Under the pieces are notes generated by a model, which saw nothing but the letters and a program-made list of their open reading frames with translations, did not search any database and was not told the DNA's origin. Made by a program: the position numbers and the translations under genes. From Physcomitrium patens (lineage: Eukaryota > Streptophyta > Bryopsida > Funariales > Funariaceae), in assembly GCF_000002425.4 (NCBI RefSeq), contig NC_037258.1:5180444-5244443 (forward strand): a DNA stretch of 64,000 nt, given 5' to 3'. Of this stretch, positions 1 to 10,887 are shown in pieces (within the stretch, counting starts at the first letter, position 1; the number at the start of each line of letters is the position of its first letter).

Positions 1-991
1 ACATTGGGTCGCATATTGGTCGGTTTATGCCTTTTCTCTTTATCCTTGGCCAGATTCACAGCCAATTCATCTATTTTCTTCGTTAATGTTAACAGCAATG
101 ACTCATTGGGATCCCTTGATACCAATTCATTGGTCAATTCCTTTGTAGGTATTGGTTTTTGATATGCAGAATAAGGCATATACGGTTGTGACGATGATGG
201 TAGTACAGCCTGCAATGTAACGGCATTTACTATTCCATGTAGAATTGTACCATAATCACTCCTTCTTGGATAACTTTCCGATGCGTCATTCCAATTTATC
301 ACTTGATAACCGCCTTGCGATGGAATCATCGTGGCGCCAACGGTTAAGTGCTGGTCGTAATGACATTCCTCCCATACTTTTGCTCGCTCAAGAAATGCTG
401 CAATGGTAGCTGATTGGGCCTCCTTTACAAACATCTTTAATTTTGGTGGGTGTAATCCATTAACCAATATGGACAACACAAGCGATTCCGGCATTTGGTT
501 GTTTGGCCATTTCCGAAGTATATCTGCTACATGACCATAATATGACTGTACCGCTTCCCCTCGTACCATTTTGCTGTTCATTAATCTTTCTCGAAGACGT
601 TCTTCAAAACCAATTGGTCAGAAATGGGCTAAAAATGCCGTTTTTAATGCCTCCCAATTGATAAATTGACCTACAGGTTGGCGGTTATACCACTCGAACG
701 CTGTGTCTTTTAGTGTCGCTGGCAACCATCTCAGCCAAATGTCTTCTGTCCTTCCATTATTGGCTACACACACCGTCAAGAATTGAGACAAATGTTGATC
801 TCGATCCGCACCTGGCAAACCACGAAAAGTAGGTAATGATGCGATGCTAGTCGTACGATCGCCCAAGGTACCCATTTGAAGTGCAATCGGAACGGCTGAT
901 CCTCCTGCCGCCATCGAATTTTTTGTTCCTCTAAAATTTGTTTTAAAATAATCTCTGCTTTCTCTTACTCTAATTACCGAGCTCTCAGCGG
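1..991 (-). pseudogene. gag (middle part) of the outer gypsy retrotransposon, split by an insertion
   Basis: Read on the minus strand, this is the continuation of a Ty3/gypsy Gag polyprotein, the capsid-like protein that packages element RNA. The retrotransposon-gag signature is visible about 700-640 (FEWYNRQPVG, then NWEALKTAFLAHF), followed by the usual helical capsid region. One in-frame TGA at 620-618 interrupts it where an arginine CGA is expected; past it the same frame stays open to the window edge. The upstream half of the same gag lies at 9,504-9,999, separated by the plus-strand element at 992-9,499. Removing that element and one copy of the target duplication restores the reading frame. 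The rest of this element (pol, 3' LTR) is outside the window to the left. Confidence 0.85.
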
Positions 992-2269
992 TGTCGTGTT
1001 GTAACACGAGTATACAGTGAAAATAAAAAGAAAAGGGAATTTTATTAATATTCAGTTACCTCGAATATTGGGAGCATCGACCAACTCCAGTACAAATACT
1101 GAGTGGTCAGGTTCAGTTACTCCGTTACAGTCAGCCAGGGCATACTGAAATGCTCCATTCGATTCCAATAACGGGAGTCAGCAGGAAGAGAAGGACCAAT
1201 TCATACGACGGGTTCAAAGAGCCAATTGGATCCAATTTCGAGAATCCAATCCGGGTCCTCTTATTCAATATGAGACCTGAAATGACCGGTCAACCCAATG
1301 CAGTCTAATTACGGAAAATCCAGGTCTTACTACGGGTCTTAGCCAATCTGATGTGAGGACCAATTTGATCCAATTACGGGAACATCCAGGTTACTACTGG
1401 ACTCTTATCCAATATGAGACCTGAATTGGTCGGGCGACTCAATGTGGTCCCGATTACAGGGTTCGATTCTGTTTCAGGCTGTCCTATTCTCTGTGCCGTT
1501 CAGGGAACGTTGTTTTCGGTAAATGGATTTCTTAAAGGTAAAAACGGAGGAGAAAGCTCTGATGATGAGAGCCAATTTTGTATCCAAGCTTGACGGCAAG
1601 AGCCAATTTCGGATCCAAGCTTGACAGTGGGAGCCAATTCCGGATCTAAGACGAAACATTGAAGAAATTCAGAGGATAAGGTTAGGGAGGATATAGTTTT
1701 GAGGGGGAAGTTTTTGAGGGGGATTAGAGAGGAATGCTTCATGCTTTGGGTTGGTGAAGGAAAGACATAGAATTTGGATTTTTCTTCTTCGTAGAGTTTT
1801 GGGAAGATTGAGGCAATCGTTGCTGAAGTCAGTATTGTAATGGTGAATCGGGATTTTTAATGAAGTGGGTTTGAATACTCTTGACTGTTTTGTGAAATTG
1901 AGTCACGTCTGTGATTGAAGGATTAAAAGGGTGTCTATAGGATTGAGTATGCGGAGTGAATGAAATTTATTGGGTTAATCTAACAAGACAGTCAGTGGAT
2001 ACAAGATCGTAAGTACAAAGCGGTATTGAAGATTAACAGTTTGGGTTGTTCGGGGTTCTCTGTAACGTCTAGAGACCTACCGGCTGGGGCAAAAAGGACT
2101 TCGACAAGCAGTCAAAGAGCATCCATATAGATTTATGGTACATTATTGCAGTCGTTTATATTCCAGCAGTCAAAACTGATAGACTGCTTGACTATCGGCG
2201 AATCTCCATACTACCTTCTACAACCAGACGTCCGGCGCATTCTCGAGCAGGAAAGCACGTAATACGATA
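992..2269 (+). repeat. 5' LTR of the inner gypsy element
   Basis: 1,278 bp. Starts TGTCGTGTTG, ends ATACGATA, where the 3' LTR has ATACGACA. It is exactly one 31-bp unit longer than the 3' LTR. It would carry the promoter and polyadenylation signals. Just inside its 5' end is the inverted repeat CGTGTT-GT-AACACG. CCAATT motifs recur through its middle (about 1,190-1,640). Confidence 0.93.
1561..1653 (+). repeat. 31-bp tandem repeat inside the LTR (3 copies)
   Basis: Three 31-bp units, each containing GAGCCAATT followed by GGATCYAAG or a close variant, start near 1,561, 1,592 and 1,623. The 3' LTR has only two (from about 8,822), and that single unit accounts for the whole length difference between the LTRs. 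Confidence 0.85.
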
Positions 2270-2341
2270 AAAAGTAGTCAACCCGACGTGAAAGCTTGAG
2301 GTGGAAGGTATTGGATTTCGGTTGATTTTATCTTTATTTTT

Positions 2342-4714
2342 ATGGAAAATGAAAATAAAAATTTTGAAGGATTTTTGGGAGGAGTTTCTGGTGGGGAGTC
2401 TTCTAAAGGACAAGGTATGCACTTGGATCCGTCTATTGCTAGTTTGTTTCAAGCCTTCTCATTGTCAATGCAGCAACAGCAAAGCAATGATCGAAAGAAA
2501 GCTTTGGCAACCAAAGCATTGCAAGCAGTGGTCAATAAAATTGATCAATTTGATGGGAGGAATATTTCAAGGTATTTAAGATGTTATGTTCATGAAATGG
2601 AATTAAATCGGGTTTCTGAGAAGAAAATGGTTGCACTATTTGGACTTGCCACGATACCAGAGATAAGAGACCACATTACATCGATTACGGATTGTTATGG
2701 GAATTCATGGGAGGATTTTTTACATGCATTGAAAGACGAATATTTCTTGGAAGATGCTGATCGCGTTATTAAGAAGCTGTTTCTGGGATGGATTGAACGG
2801 CCCAATAAGAATTTGTAAGCAACAGAGCTACTAAGGGAATTTGAGAGGCAGTACTCTCAATTATCGAAGGTAGAAAAATTGACATTGGAGCCGAACAAAG
2901 TTGATCTATTTCTTCAAGCTGCTGATGGAGAATTGCAAGAGAAATTAGAACCCCTTCTTGAGGACAAAGGAGAAGATGAAGGATTGACAACGAAGTGGAA
3001 GAATGTTGAAGATGCGGTGGGGTTGCTTACAAAAAAAGAAAGGAGGAAGGATAGGAGCAATATTCCGAAAATAATACAAGCACCCAAAGCTCCAATATGT
3101 ACAACACCACCAACAATGCCTACAGTTCAACCTTCGACATCCTTATCAAAGAAAGCAGATATGGGGATGGAAGAAATTATACGAGGAATACGAGATCTTC
3201 AAATCAAATTAGCAAGACTTGAAGAGAATACTTCTATAAACAATTCGAAGAATGTTTCAAAACAAGGATATGTACAAAGATGCATTTGGTGTGATGATGC
3301 TTCACACACTAGAAAAGATTGCAATGAATTTAATAATATGATACGGCAGGGAATTATTTGCTGGAAAGATGGGAAGATAGCATTGAAAAATAGAGAGGAT
3401 CTTCTTCAAACCAATTTTGGTAAGGGAGGAATGAGAGCATTGGTTCAAGATTATTTAAAAGAGCATGAAACAGTAGCACGAGAAAGTGCAAGTTATGGTG
3501 CTAGAGTAGATGATGAAATTGGTGGAAGTACGGAAACTAGTGAGTTTTGGGCTTCTGCCGTTTCTACAATGCAAGAAGGGAAATTACCTCGAGAAGCGTT
3601 ATTGAGGACTGCAGCTACAATACGAGGTAGAACAGGTTGGGAGGATCTTGTTGAGTCTCTTTCAGTTCATGCATATATTGCTAAGAGCCAACATGAAGCT
3701 TTGATGGAAGAAAAGAGACGAGGAAATTTTGATGATACTAGAGAAGGAAATTCTTCTAAGAGGCAAACTCGAGGAGACAAGGCTTGGGAGGAAGCTTCAC
3801 AAGAATTGCCTGTAAAGGATACCTCAGCATCATTGGGAGAAAAAACAATGGAGACAAAAGATAAGGGCAAATCAATTGCTTATAAGCTACTTTCTGACAT
3901 TGAAGCGGCAACAGATTTGAAAGGAGTATTGGAAGAACGTATATTAAGCGCTAAGGTGGAATTCACTTTGAAAGAAGTCTTGGAAATTGCAAAGAAGGAG
4001 TTTCATGATGTCATCATTGACAGCATTAAGCGAAAGAGGTAATTGATGGGCGAAACTCGAATGAGTCATGCTATTGATGCAAGAATATGTAGAGATGAAG
4101 AAGAGGTTGATATTGGTTACAAGCAACCAACAAATGAAAAAAATGGGTATAATCAACGAGTACGTTTCGAAGATTCTATTGACAAGGAAATGGAAACTTT
4201 GAGCCATTATACTCGAAAACATTGGACAAGGGCAACTACTGAGGTATTGGTGAAAGTAGGAGATATAGAAGAACCAATAGTTGCTTTGGTCGACCATGGT
4301 TCTGAAATAAATCTCATGTCTAAAGATCTTTATAAGAAGCAAAAATGGCCAATTGATATGGAACATGGATGGGCAATTCGAGCAGCTAATAACACATGGG
4401 GCGAATCATATGGAGCTTGTCCAGATGTCAAAATTCGGATTGGAGATGTTGTGACGGAGCAGCATTTCTTTGTTCAAGATACAACGTCTTATCCGTTGAT
4501 TTTAGGACAACCTTATATTACGGCAACATGGATTGAAACAAAAGTACTGGACGATGGTTTTGCTTATGCAAGGGTACGGAGCAAGGATGGGAGGAAAGCT
4601 GTACAATTTCTAACAATACCTCCTAACCATGAACAAAATCGAGATAGGTTGAGGGAGAAACCATTGCCAAAGATTGTTGAAGGATTTAAGGATTTTGGGG
4701 AGGTACCACTGTAA
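2342..4714 (+). pseudogene. gag and aspartic protease region of the inner gypsy element
   Basis: One reading frame from ATG 2,342, interrupted by TAA at 2,816-2,818 and 4,040-4,042, both where CAA (Gln) would keep the frame open. The N-terminal part is a Gag-like helical protein. A CCHC zinc knuckle (C-x2-C-x4-H-x4-C) is intact at 3,281-3,322 and would bind RNA. The C-terminal part (about 4,220-4,640) is a retropepsin-like domain: the active-site motif is D-H-G-S-E (4,292-4,306) instead of the usual D-T/S-G, followed by a flap-side LILGQPYIT motif near 4,500. The last TAA (4,712-4,714) coincides with a frame change: pol continues in frame +1, through codons overlapping 4,705-4,720. This may be a frameshift mutation or a degraded translational frameshift site. 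Confidence 0.85.
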
Positions 4715-7700
4715 AGCGAGATTATGGAGGTACAAAAGAGGAGGTACTCTCGCGAGATGAAGGTGCTTTTGATGCGAGTTTTATTGGTATATTAGAGAAT
4801 GGAAATATTATGTATAAGAAAGTTGATGATTTTAAAAGAAAAGAAAGAAAAAGATTATATGATATTGAAGGACAATTACGCAAGATAGGTACATTGCAAG
4901 ATGATGAGAGGGTTTTGGGTGTTTATGAAGAAAATGGACTGGAAGATTCATTAGAATTGATTACATCTATTGGATTAGGGGATAATGATAAGATTGTTGA
5001 GATTCATTCGAGAGAGGTTTATACCATGCTTGAATCTTTTCATGCACCAGAAGTCATAGTAGAGACGAGATATAAAACGGCAGATAAGAAGGTAAAGCCT
5101 GTTGCCGGACTATTACCAGAGGATTCTAAGGAACAAATGGGAGAAGCATCAAAAGAAGCAAGTTTAAGAAATCCAATGAGTATTGGACATCAATTTACTG
5201 AAGAGACTTTTGAAAAATTGAAGATTGGTTCTGATAGTTTTTTATTGCCGAAGGAAATTACTTGCTTCAAAAAGATGTTGGCTAAACAAGGTAGATCGTT
5301 TGCCTTCGAATCTCATGAAATTGGGTGTGTGGATCCAAATATTATAACACCTATGGTTATCTTCACTGTACCGCATGTACCTTGGAATCTTAGACTGATT
5401 CCAGTACCGAGGGCACATTTATCTAAATTGGTGGAACTATTAAAAGAAAAGATAAAGATGAAAATATTGAAACCTTCATTTGCGCCGTATTCTAGTCGAT
5501 GGTTTACGGTACCTAAGAAGAATGGGTCACTACGGTTTATTCAAGATATGCAACCGGTGAATGCAATAACTGTTAGGAATGCAGGAATAGGACCTATTGT
5601 AGATGAATTTGCTGAGGCGTTTGCTGGAAGGGCGATCTATTCAATGGGTGATTTGTATTCAAGTTATGATCAATTTCAACTTACCAAAGGAAGTAGAGAT
5701 ATGACAATGATGAGGACACCACTTGGATTGGTTAGAATGTGCACTCTTCCTCAAGGTGCGACCAACTCAGTCGCGCATATGATGAATGGGATGAATAAGG
5801 TATTGAGAGATTTTATTCCGGAAAAGACTATGCCTTTTCTGGATGATGTTCCTATAAAAGGGTGCAGAGAAGGAGACAAGGATGAAACTTTAGATACGAG
5901 GGGATGTCGCAGATATGTTGTTGATCATTTAGAAGATTGTGAAAAGATTTTAACTCGGCTTGGAGAAGTTCATCTTACATTATCGGGTATGAAGTCCGTA
6001 TTTGGAGTACGAGAGGTTGTAATTGTTGGACATTTATGTGGATCCTACGGAAGAAAACTAGATCCGACTAAAGTTGATGCAATTGGAAGGATGAAAGAGA
6101 ATTGTAATTCTTCAACAGAGGTTTGCAGGTTTTTGGATGCATGTGTATTTTATCGAATCTGGATCCCTCATTTTGCTCACATAGCAGATCCATTATATGA
6201 ATTGTTACGCAAGGATTACTGATTTAAATGGGAAGAAAGGCATATTCAGGCAATGCAAAGATTGAAGAATTTATTGATGTCACCTCCAATATTGAGGAAG
6301 GTTGATTATAAGTGCAATAGACCAGTGATTCTTACTGTGGACGCTAGTCCAATTGCCATTGGATGGGCTGTGGGTCAAGATGATTCAAATGGGAGTAGAC
6401 TTGCAGTTCGATTTGGGGCTAAAGTTTTAAGTATTCGTCAGCATGCATATTCGCAAGTCAAAAGAGAACTTTGGGGGGTCGTTTCGGCTATGAAAGCTGA
6501 AAAGGATTATTTGATTGGGGCAGCAGTAATAATTGAAACAGATTGCTTGCCATTGCTTGGAATGATTATTAACTGTTCAACGCCTGATATTGCAATGTTG
6601 AGATGGATTGCTTATATTTAGTCACTAAATCCGGAATTTAAGCATATTACTGGGAAGGACAATTTAGTAGCAGATATGCTATCTTGAGCAAGATACAAGA
6701 GGGAGTACGAAATGGTTGAAGACATTGATGATGTCGGATTGAAATTCTATTCAATATCAAATCTCAACAAAGAAGACAAGCTATTTCTTGAAGAATCTTA
6801 TGAAGGAGAATTATTGGATATTGGTCATTATTTGAATACCTTGACTAAGCAGGGGAATTGGTCTACAGAAAAATTCAAACAAATAAGAAAAAAAGCATAT
6901 GGATTTTTACTTCGAGATGGATTCTTATGGAAGAGACCGAAGAAAGGAATTGGGATGCCACAACGAGTGATAGGCAAGAAGGATGAAAAACTAAAATTAT
7001 TAAAGGAGTTCCATGATAGTTTATGGGCAGGGCATAGAAGAATCTGAGCTACTTTTGCTAAAGTCAAGGAACGATATTGGTGGAAAAATATGTATCGAGA
7101 TGTGCTCTCATTTATAGAGTCATGTGAAATCTGTCAATCGTATTCTAATATCCGACATCGAGATGGTCTTCATCCTACGTATCCTCTGGCTATTCATTTT
7201 AAATGGGTTGTTGATTTGGTTATTATGCCGGTTGGGTTATGGCAGTTGAGATATTTGGTTTTAGCTCGTGAAGATTTATCAAATCAAGTAGAAGGAAGAG
7301 CATTGAAGATAAAATCTACAGAGGGGATTTATAGGTTTTTGCTTGAAGATGTCATTTGCCGCTACGGATGCGTAGGAAAAATCACTGCAGATCGTGGAGA
7401 ATTAAATGCACAAGAAGCTCGTAAGTTCTTTGAAAGATGTGGAGTTAAACTATCACTGACTACTGCTTATAATCCAGAAGTGAATGCAAAAAGCGAACGT
7501 GGTCACCCACCGATTGTGAAAGCATTGGTTAAAGCTTGTAATGGGAAAGTTAAAGAGTGGCCACGGCTTTTGTCATTTGCATTATGGGCTGATCGAACAA
7601 CACATAGCTCGGTGACAGGATATATGCTAGTAGAACTTATGACAAGTCAAAAACCAATTATGCCGATTGAAGAAAAGGTACTTACTTGGAGTATGCTACC

Positions 7701-8265
7701 ATGGGAAGATGGATTGACAAGAGAAGAACTTCTGGCTATTAGGATTCGACAATTGGAGCAAAGAACGGAAGATGTGCAGATAGCATTGGAAAGGTTAAAA
7801 AGAGCAAGATTACTAAACAAGGCGTGATTCGATAAGCAACATCGATTGAGACCAAAGGCAATCAAGGAAGGTGATTGGGTACTTGTTTCTGATAATAGTC
7901 TGGATAATCAACATAGTACTTTGCAAAAATTTTCAAAACGTTGGTTTGGACCATATGTGGTAACAACAGTTCATGATAATGCGACTTACTCATTATGGGA
8001 GTTAGATGGAACAAAATTGAAAATACCAATTGCAGGGAAGCGAGTAAAAATATTTAAACGAAGACACGCAGAGATGAATATGGAAGACCTTAATGAAGGT
8101 ATAGAGATTCCGCAGCAAGAAGATGAAAGTGATTTGGATAATGAAGGTGACGAAGATGAACTGGACAAAGACGTAGAGGATATATTCTGAATCAAACAGC
8201 AATTGGGTAAATTGGTGCATACCGAAGGATGCACAGGTTCAGAGGGGGTGGATGTCGTGTTGTAA
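4705..8265 (+). pseudogene. pol (RT, RNase H, integrase) of the inner gypsy element
   Basis: A single frame across about 3.5 kb. RT: PKKNGSLRF near 5,513, GDLYSSYDQF (5,646), LPQGATNS (5,746), and FLDD (5,836-5,847) in place of the usual YxDD; the catalytic aspartates are present. RNase H: VDASPIAIGWAVG from about 6,340. Integrase: HHCC zinc domain about 7,010-7,137, then catalytic D (7,213), D (7,390) and E (7,495), the last pair about 35 residues apart. Stops are TGA 6,220, TAG 6,619, TGA 6,685, TGA 7,045, TGA 7,825 and TGA 8,188; every one is explained by CGA or CAG with C-to-T. The tail is acidic (8,100-8,187). If 8,188 is also a mutated CGA, the original stop would be the TAA at 8,263, just inside the 3' LTR. 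Together these enzymes would copy RNA to DNA and integrate it. Confidence 0.9.
8241..8252 (+). other. Polypurine tract of the inner gypsy element
   Basis: The purine-rich run AGAGGGGGTGGA lies directly before the TG that opens the 3' LTR, the expected site of plus-strand priming. One T interrupts it. Confidence 0.8.
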
Positions 8266-9499
8266 CACGAGTATAACGTGAAAATAAAAAGAAAAGGGAA
8301 TTTTATTAATATTCAGTTACCTCGAATATTGGGAGCATCGACCAACTCCAGTGCAAATACTGAGTGGTCAGGTTCAGTTACTCCGTTACAGTGAGCCGGG
8401 GCATACTGAAATGCTCCATTCGATTCCAATAACGGGAGTCAGCAGGAAGAGAAGGACCAATTCACACGACGGGTTCGAAGAGCCAATTGGATCCAATTTC
8501 GAGAATCCAATCCGGGTCCTCTTATCCAATATGAGACCTGAAATGACTGGTCAACCCAATGCAGTCTAATTACGGAAAATCTAGGTCTTACTACGGATCT
8601 TAGCTAATCTGACGCGAAGACCAATTTGACCCAATTACCGGAACATCCAGATTACTACTGGACTCTTATCCAATATGAGACTTGAATTGGTCGGGCGACT
8701 CAATGTGGTCCCGATTACGGGGTTCGATTTTGTTTCAGGTTGTGCTATTCTCTGTGCCGTTCAGGGAACGTTGTTTTCGGTAATTGGATTTCTTAAAGGT
8801 AAAAATGGAGGAGAAAGCTCTGACGGCGAGAGCCAATTTCGGATCCAAGCTTGACGGTGGGAGCCAATTCCGGATCTAAGACGGAACATTGAAGAAATTC
8901 AGAGGATAAGGTTAGGGGGGATATAGTTTTGAAGGGGAAGTTTTTGAGGGGGATTAGAGAGGGGAGCTTCATGCTTCGGGTCGGTGAAGGAAAGACATAG
9001 AATTTGGATTTTTCTTCTTTGTAGAGTTTTGGGAAGATTGAGGCAATCGTTACTGAAGTCAGTATTGTAATGGTGAATCGAGATTTTTAATGAAGTGGGT
9101 TTGAATACTCTTGACTATTTTGTGAAATCGAGTCACGTCTGTGATTGAAGGATTAAAAGGGTATCTATAGGATTGCGTATGCGGAGTGAATGAAATTTAT
9201 TGGGTTAATCTAACAAGACAGTCAGTGGATACAAGATCGTAAGTACAAAGCGGTATTGAAGATTAACAGTTTGGGTTGTTCGGGGTTCTCTGTAACGTCT
9301 AGAGACCTACCGGCTTGGACAAAAAGGACTTCGACAAGCAGTCGAAGAGCATCCGTATAGATTTATGGTACATTGTTGCAGTCGTTTATATTCCAGCAGT
9401 CAAAACTGATAGACTGCTTGACTATCGGCGAATCTCCATACTACCTTCTACAGCCAGACGTCCAGTGCATTTTTGAGCAGGAAAGCACGTAATACGACA
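8253..9499 (+). repeat. 3' LTR of the inner gypsy element
   Basis: 1,247 bp, TGTCG...ATACGACA, colinear with 992-2,269 apart from one missing 31-bp unit and scattered, mostly C/T and G/A, differences. It is followed directly by the GCGG target duplication and then the interrupted gag of the outer element. Confidence 0.93.
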
Positions 9500-9503
9500 G
9501 CGG

Positions 9504-9999
9504 TCCTTGCTTTACTGTTATTCTCTGCAAATAGTTTTGTTGGTTGACTTGCAGGTAAAAAAGTCAGATTTTGAAATACGATATAGTTGCCTTTATTGGC
9601 GACCATTTCATGCCAATCTGCAGAGCCCCTATTGCTCGTTTCAGCGGTATCCCATACTGGAAAATTACCCAATAGAGTACCAAATGCTTCTATGCCTCCT
9701 TCTCTTTCAATTAACGGCCTCAAGATTTCCACTGGAATGTTAACAAAATTTCTCGCGAGTGCTCTTGGCAGTTTTTCTAACGGTACATAAGACTGCAGAA
9801 TTAATAGTCTGTCCGGTTCTTGATATGTTCGGATGCGCCGACAAGCTTGCAACCATGGTTTAATCCAATTCTGTCAATGCTTCCTTTTAAGATTACGTTC
9901 TTGCTCCTCTCTATGCAAGTTCCTTCCTTGCGTTCTTCCCTGTCTTTCTCTCAACTGATTTATTTTCCTCGATGCAATGCTCTCGTTCTTATTAACCAT
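9504..9999 (-). pseudogene. gag (N-terminal part) of the outer gypsy retrotransposon
   Basis: Minus-strand start of the gag that continues at 991-1. The likely initiator ATG is at 9,999-9,997, about 90 bp after the PBS, beginning MVNKNESIASRK and followed by an Arg/Glu-rich basic segment. An in-frame TGA at 9,876-9,874 precedes QNWIKPWLQACRR; CGA is the probable ancestor. The frame is then open to the insertion point at 9,503. No enzyme domain lies here. The segment is cut by the nested element, so no intact product is possible. Confidence 0.82.
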
Positions 10000-10089
10000 A
10001 ATCTTTCTTCAAACACTACTGAAATCATCTTCCATTGCCCATTTTCTCACACGTTTGTAATTAATTCCTAACGCTCAAAGCTATTATCA

Positions 10090-10108
10090 CTCCCCTGCAG
10101 CGGCACCA
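10090..10108 (-). other. Primer-binding site of the outer gypsy element (tRNA-Asp-like)
   Basis: On the minus strand this reads TGGTGCCGCTGCAGGGGAG, close to the TGGCGCCGTTGCCGGGGA type used by many plant gypsy elements. It lies just after the proposed LTR end and before the gag ATG. Confidence 0.7.
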
Positions 10109-10113
10109 AAATA

Positions 10114-10887
10114 TGGTTGGTCATTTTACTTATTTCGAAAGGAACCTCCCAAAATAAACCTGTATAGGGGAATTCGAACACGGGGAGTGACTAGTTGCTT
10201 GAGCGTTCACGTTAGGGTCACACAATTAATTACCTCCAATGTATTGTCTCTATTTTCATTGTCTAAGCACACAAGGAAACTATAATCTCTCCTTTCACCT
10301 TATCAATCTCTTCCTTATAACAATTTAGTCATACCAATAATTGTTATTTCCACCAATATATCTTCACTCTTATAATCTCCAACTGTAATACTGCAACATC
10401 ACAGCTTCAGCACACAATTACCCTCATTCCAATTACTGGAATTCTTCACACAGAACTACCATTCACATTACAATGTTTCACACAACCACAGATTCACTCT
10501 TTTTGCTGAACTACATTCAGATTTTAGCATTCAATCTCTCTTCTTCTCATTCAATAACATATAATTCCATTCACACTTTCATTCCATGATTCACTTCACA
10601 ATATTCAGAAACTCTCAATACTCTTATTTCAAAGAACATAACAACAAAAGAAAAGAGGTAGCACCAAGCTTACCCCGGCTCACACTATCACAGTAATGGC
10701 CGTTTCTTCCTCTCTCTCATCCTCCTTATCCTACCACGAGATACCAACTGCTACATCTCTAATGAAAACTACTTTTCCTAACTATTCATCCATTTTAACT
10801 ACTGAACTACCTTTCCAACAGTCATCTATCCCTGTTTACACTATAAACTAAGTATCTACAAATCAGCAAATAACTACTTATTCTACA
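10114..10887 (-). repeat. 5' LTR of the outer gypsy element
   Basis: About 774 bp lying between the PBS and AT-rich flank. On the plus strand it starts TGGTTGGTCA and a plausible end is TTCTACA at 10,887, giving TG...CA ends on both strands. The partner LTR is beyond the left edge, so the outer boundary rests only on the TG/CA rule and the composition change near 10,890. Confidence 0.6.

Larger units (their letters stand above)
992..9499 (+). mobile_element. Complete Ty3/gypsy LTR retrotransposon (inner, nested copy)
   Basis: An LTR-to-LTR element of about 8.5 kb. It has a 5' LTR (992-2,269), gag-protease, RT, RNase H, integrase in gypsy order, a polypurine tract (8,241-8,252) and a 3' LTR (8,253-9,499). 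It is flanked by the 4-bp direct repeat GCGG (988-991 and 9,500-9,503), or AGCGG if the last LTR base is counted. It sits inside the gag gene of an older minus-strand element. The two LTRs differ at roughly 17 sites in the first ~400 bp, about 13 of them transitions, so it is not a brand-new insertion. Coding frames carry several stops and one frameshift, so this copy is dead. No classical tRNA primer-binding site (TGG start) is visible just after the 5' LTR. Confidence 0.93.

Noticed and set aside
2270..2300. tRNA primer-binding site after the inner element's 5' LTR
   Set aside because: The sequence AAAAGTAGTCAACCCG has no TGG start and no complement to a common tRNA 3' end that I recognise.
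7986..8234. Serine-rich minus-strand open frames
   Set aside because: Antisense shadow of the acidic pol tail.
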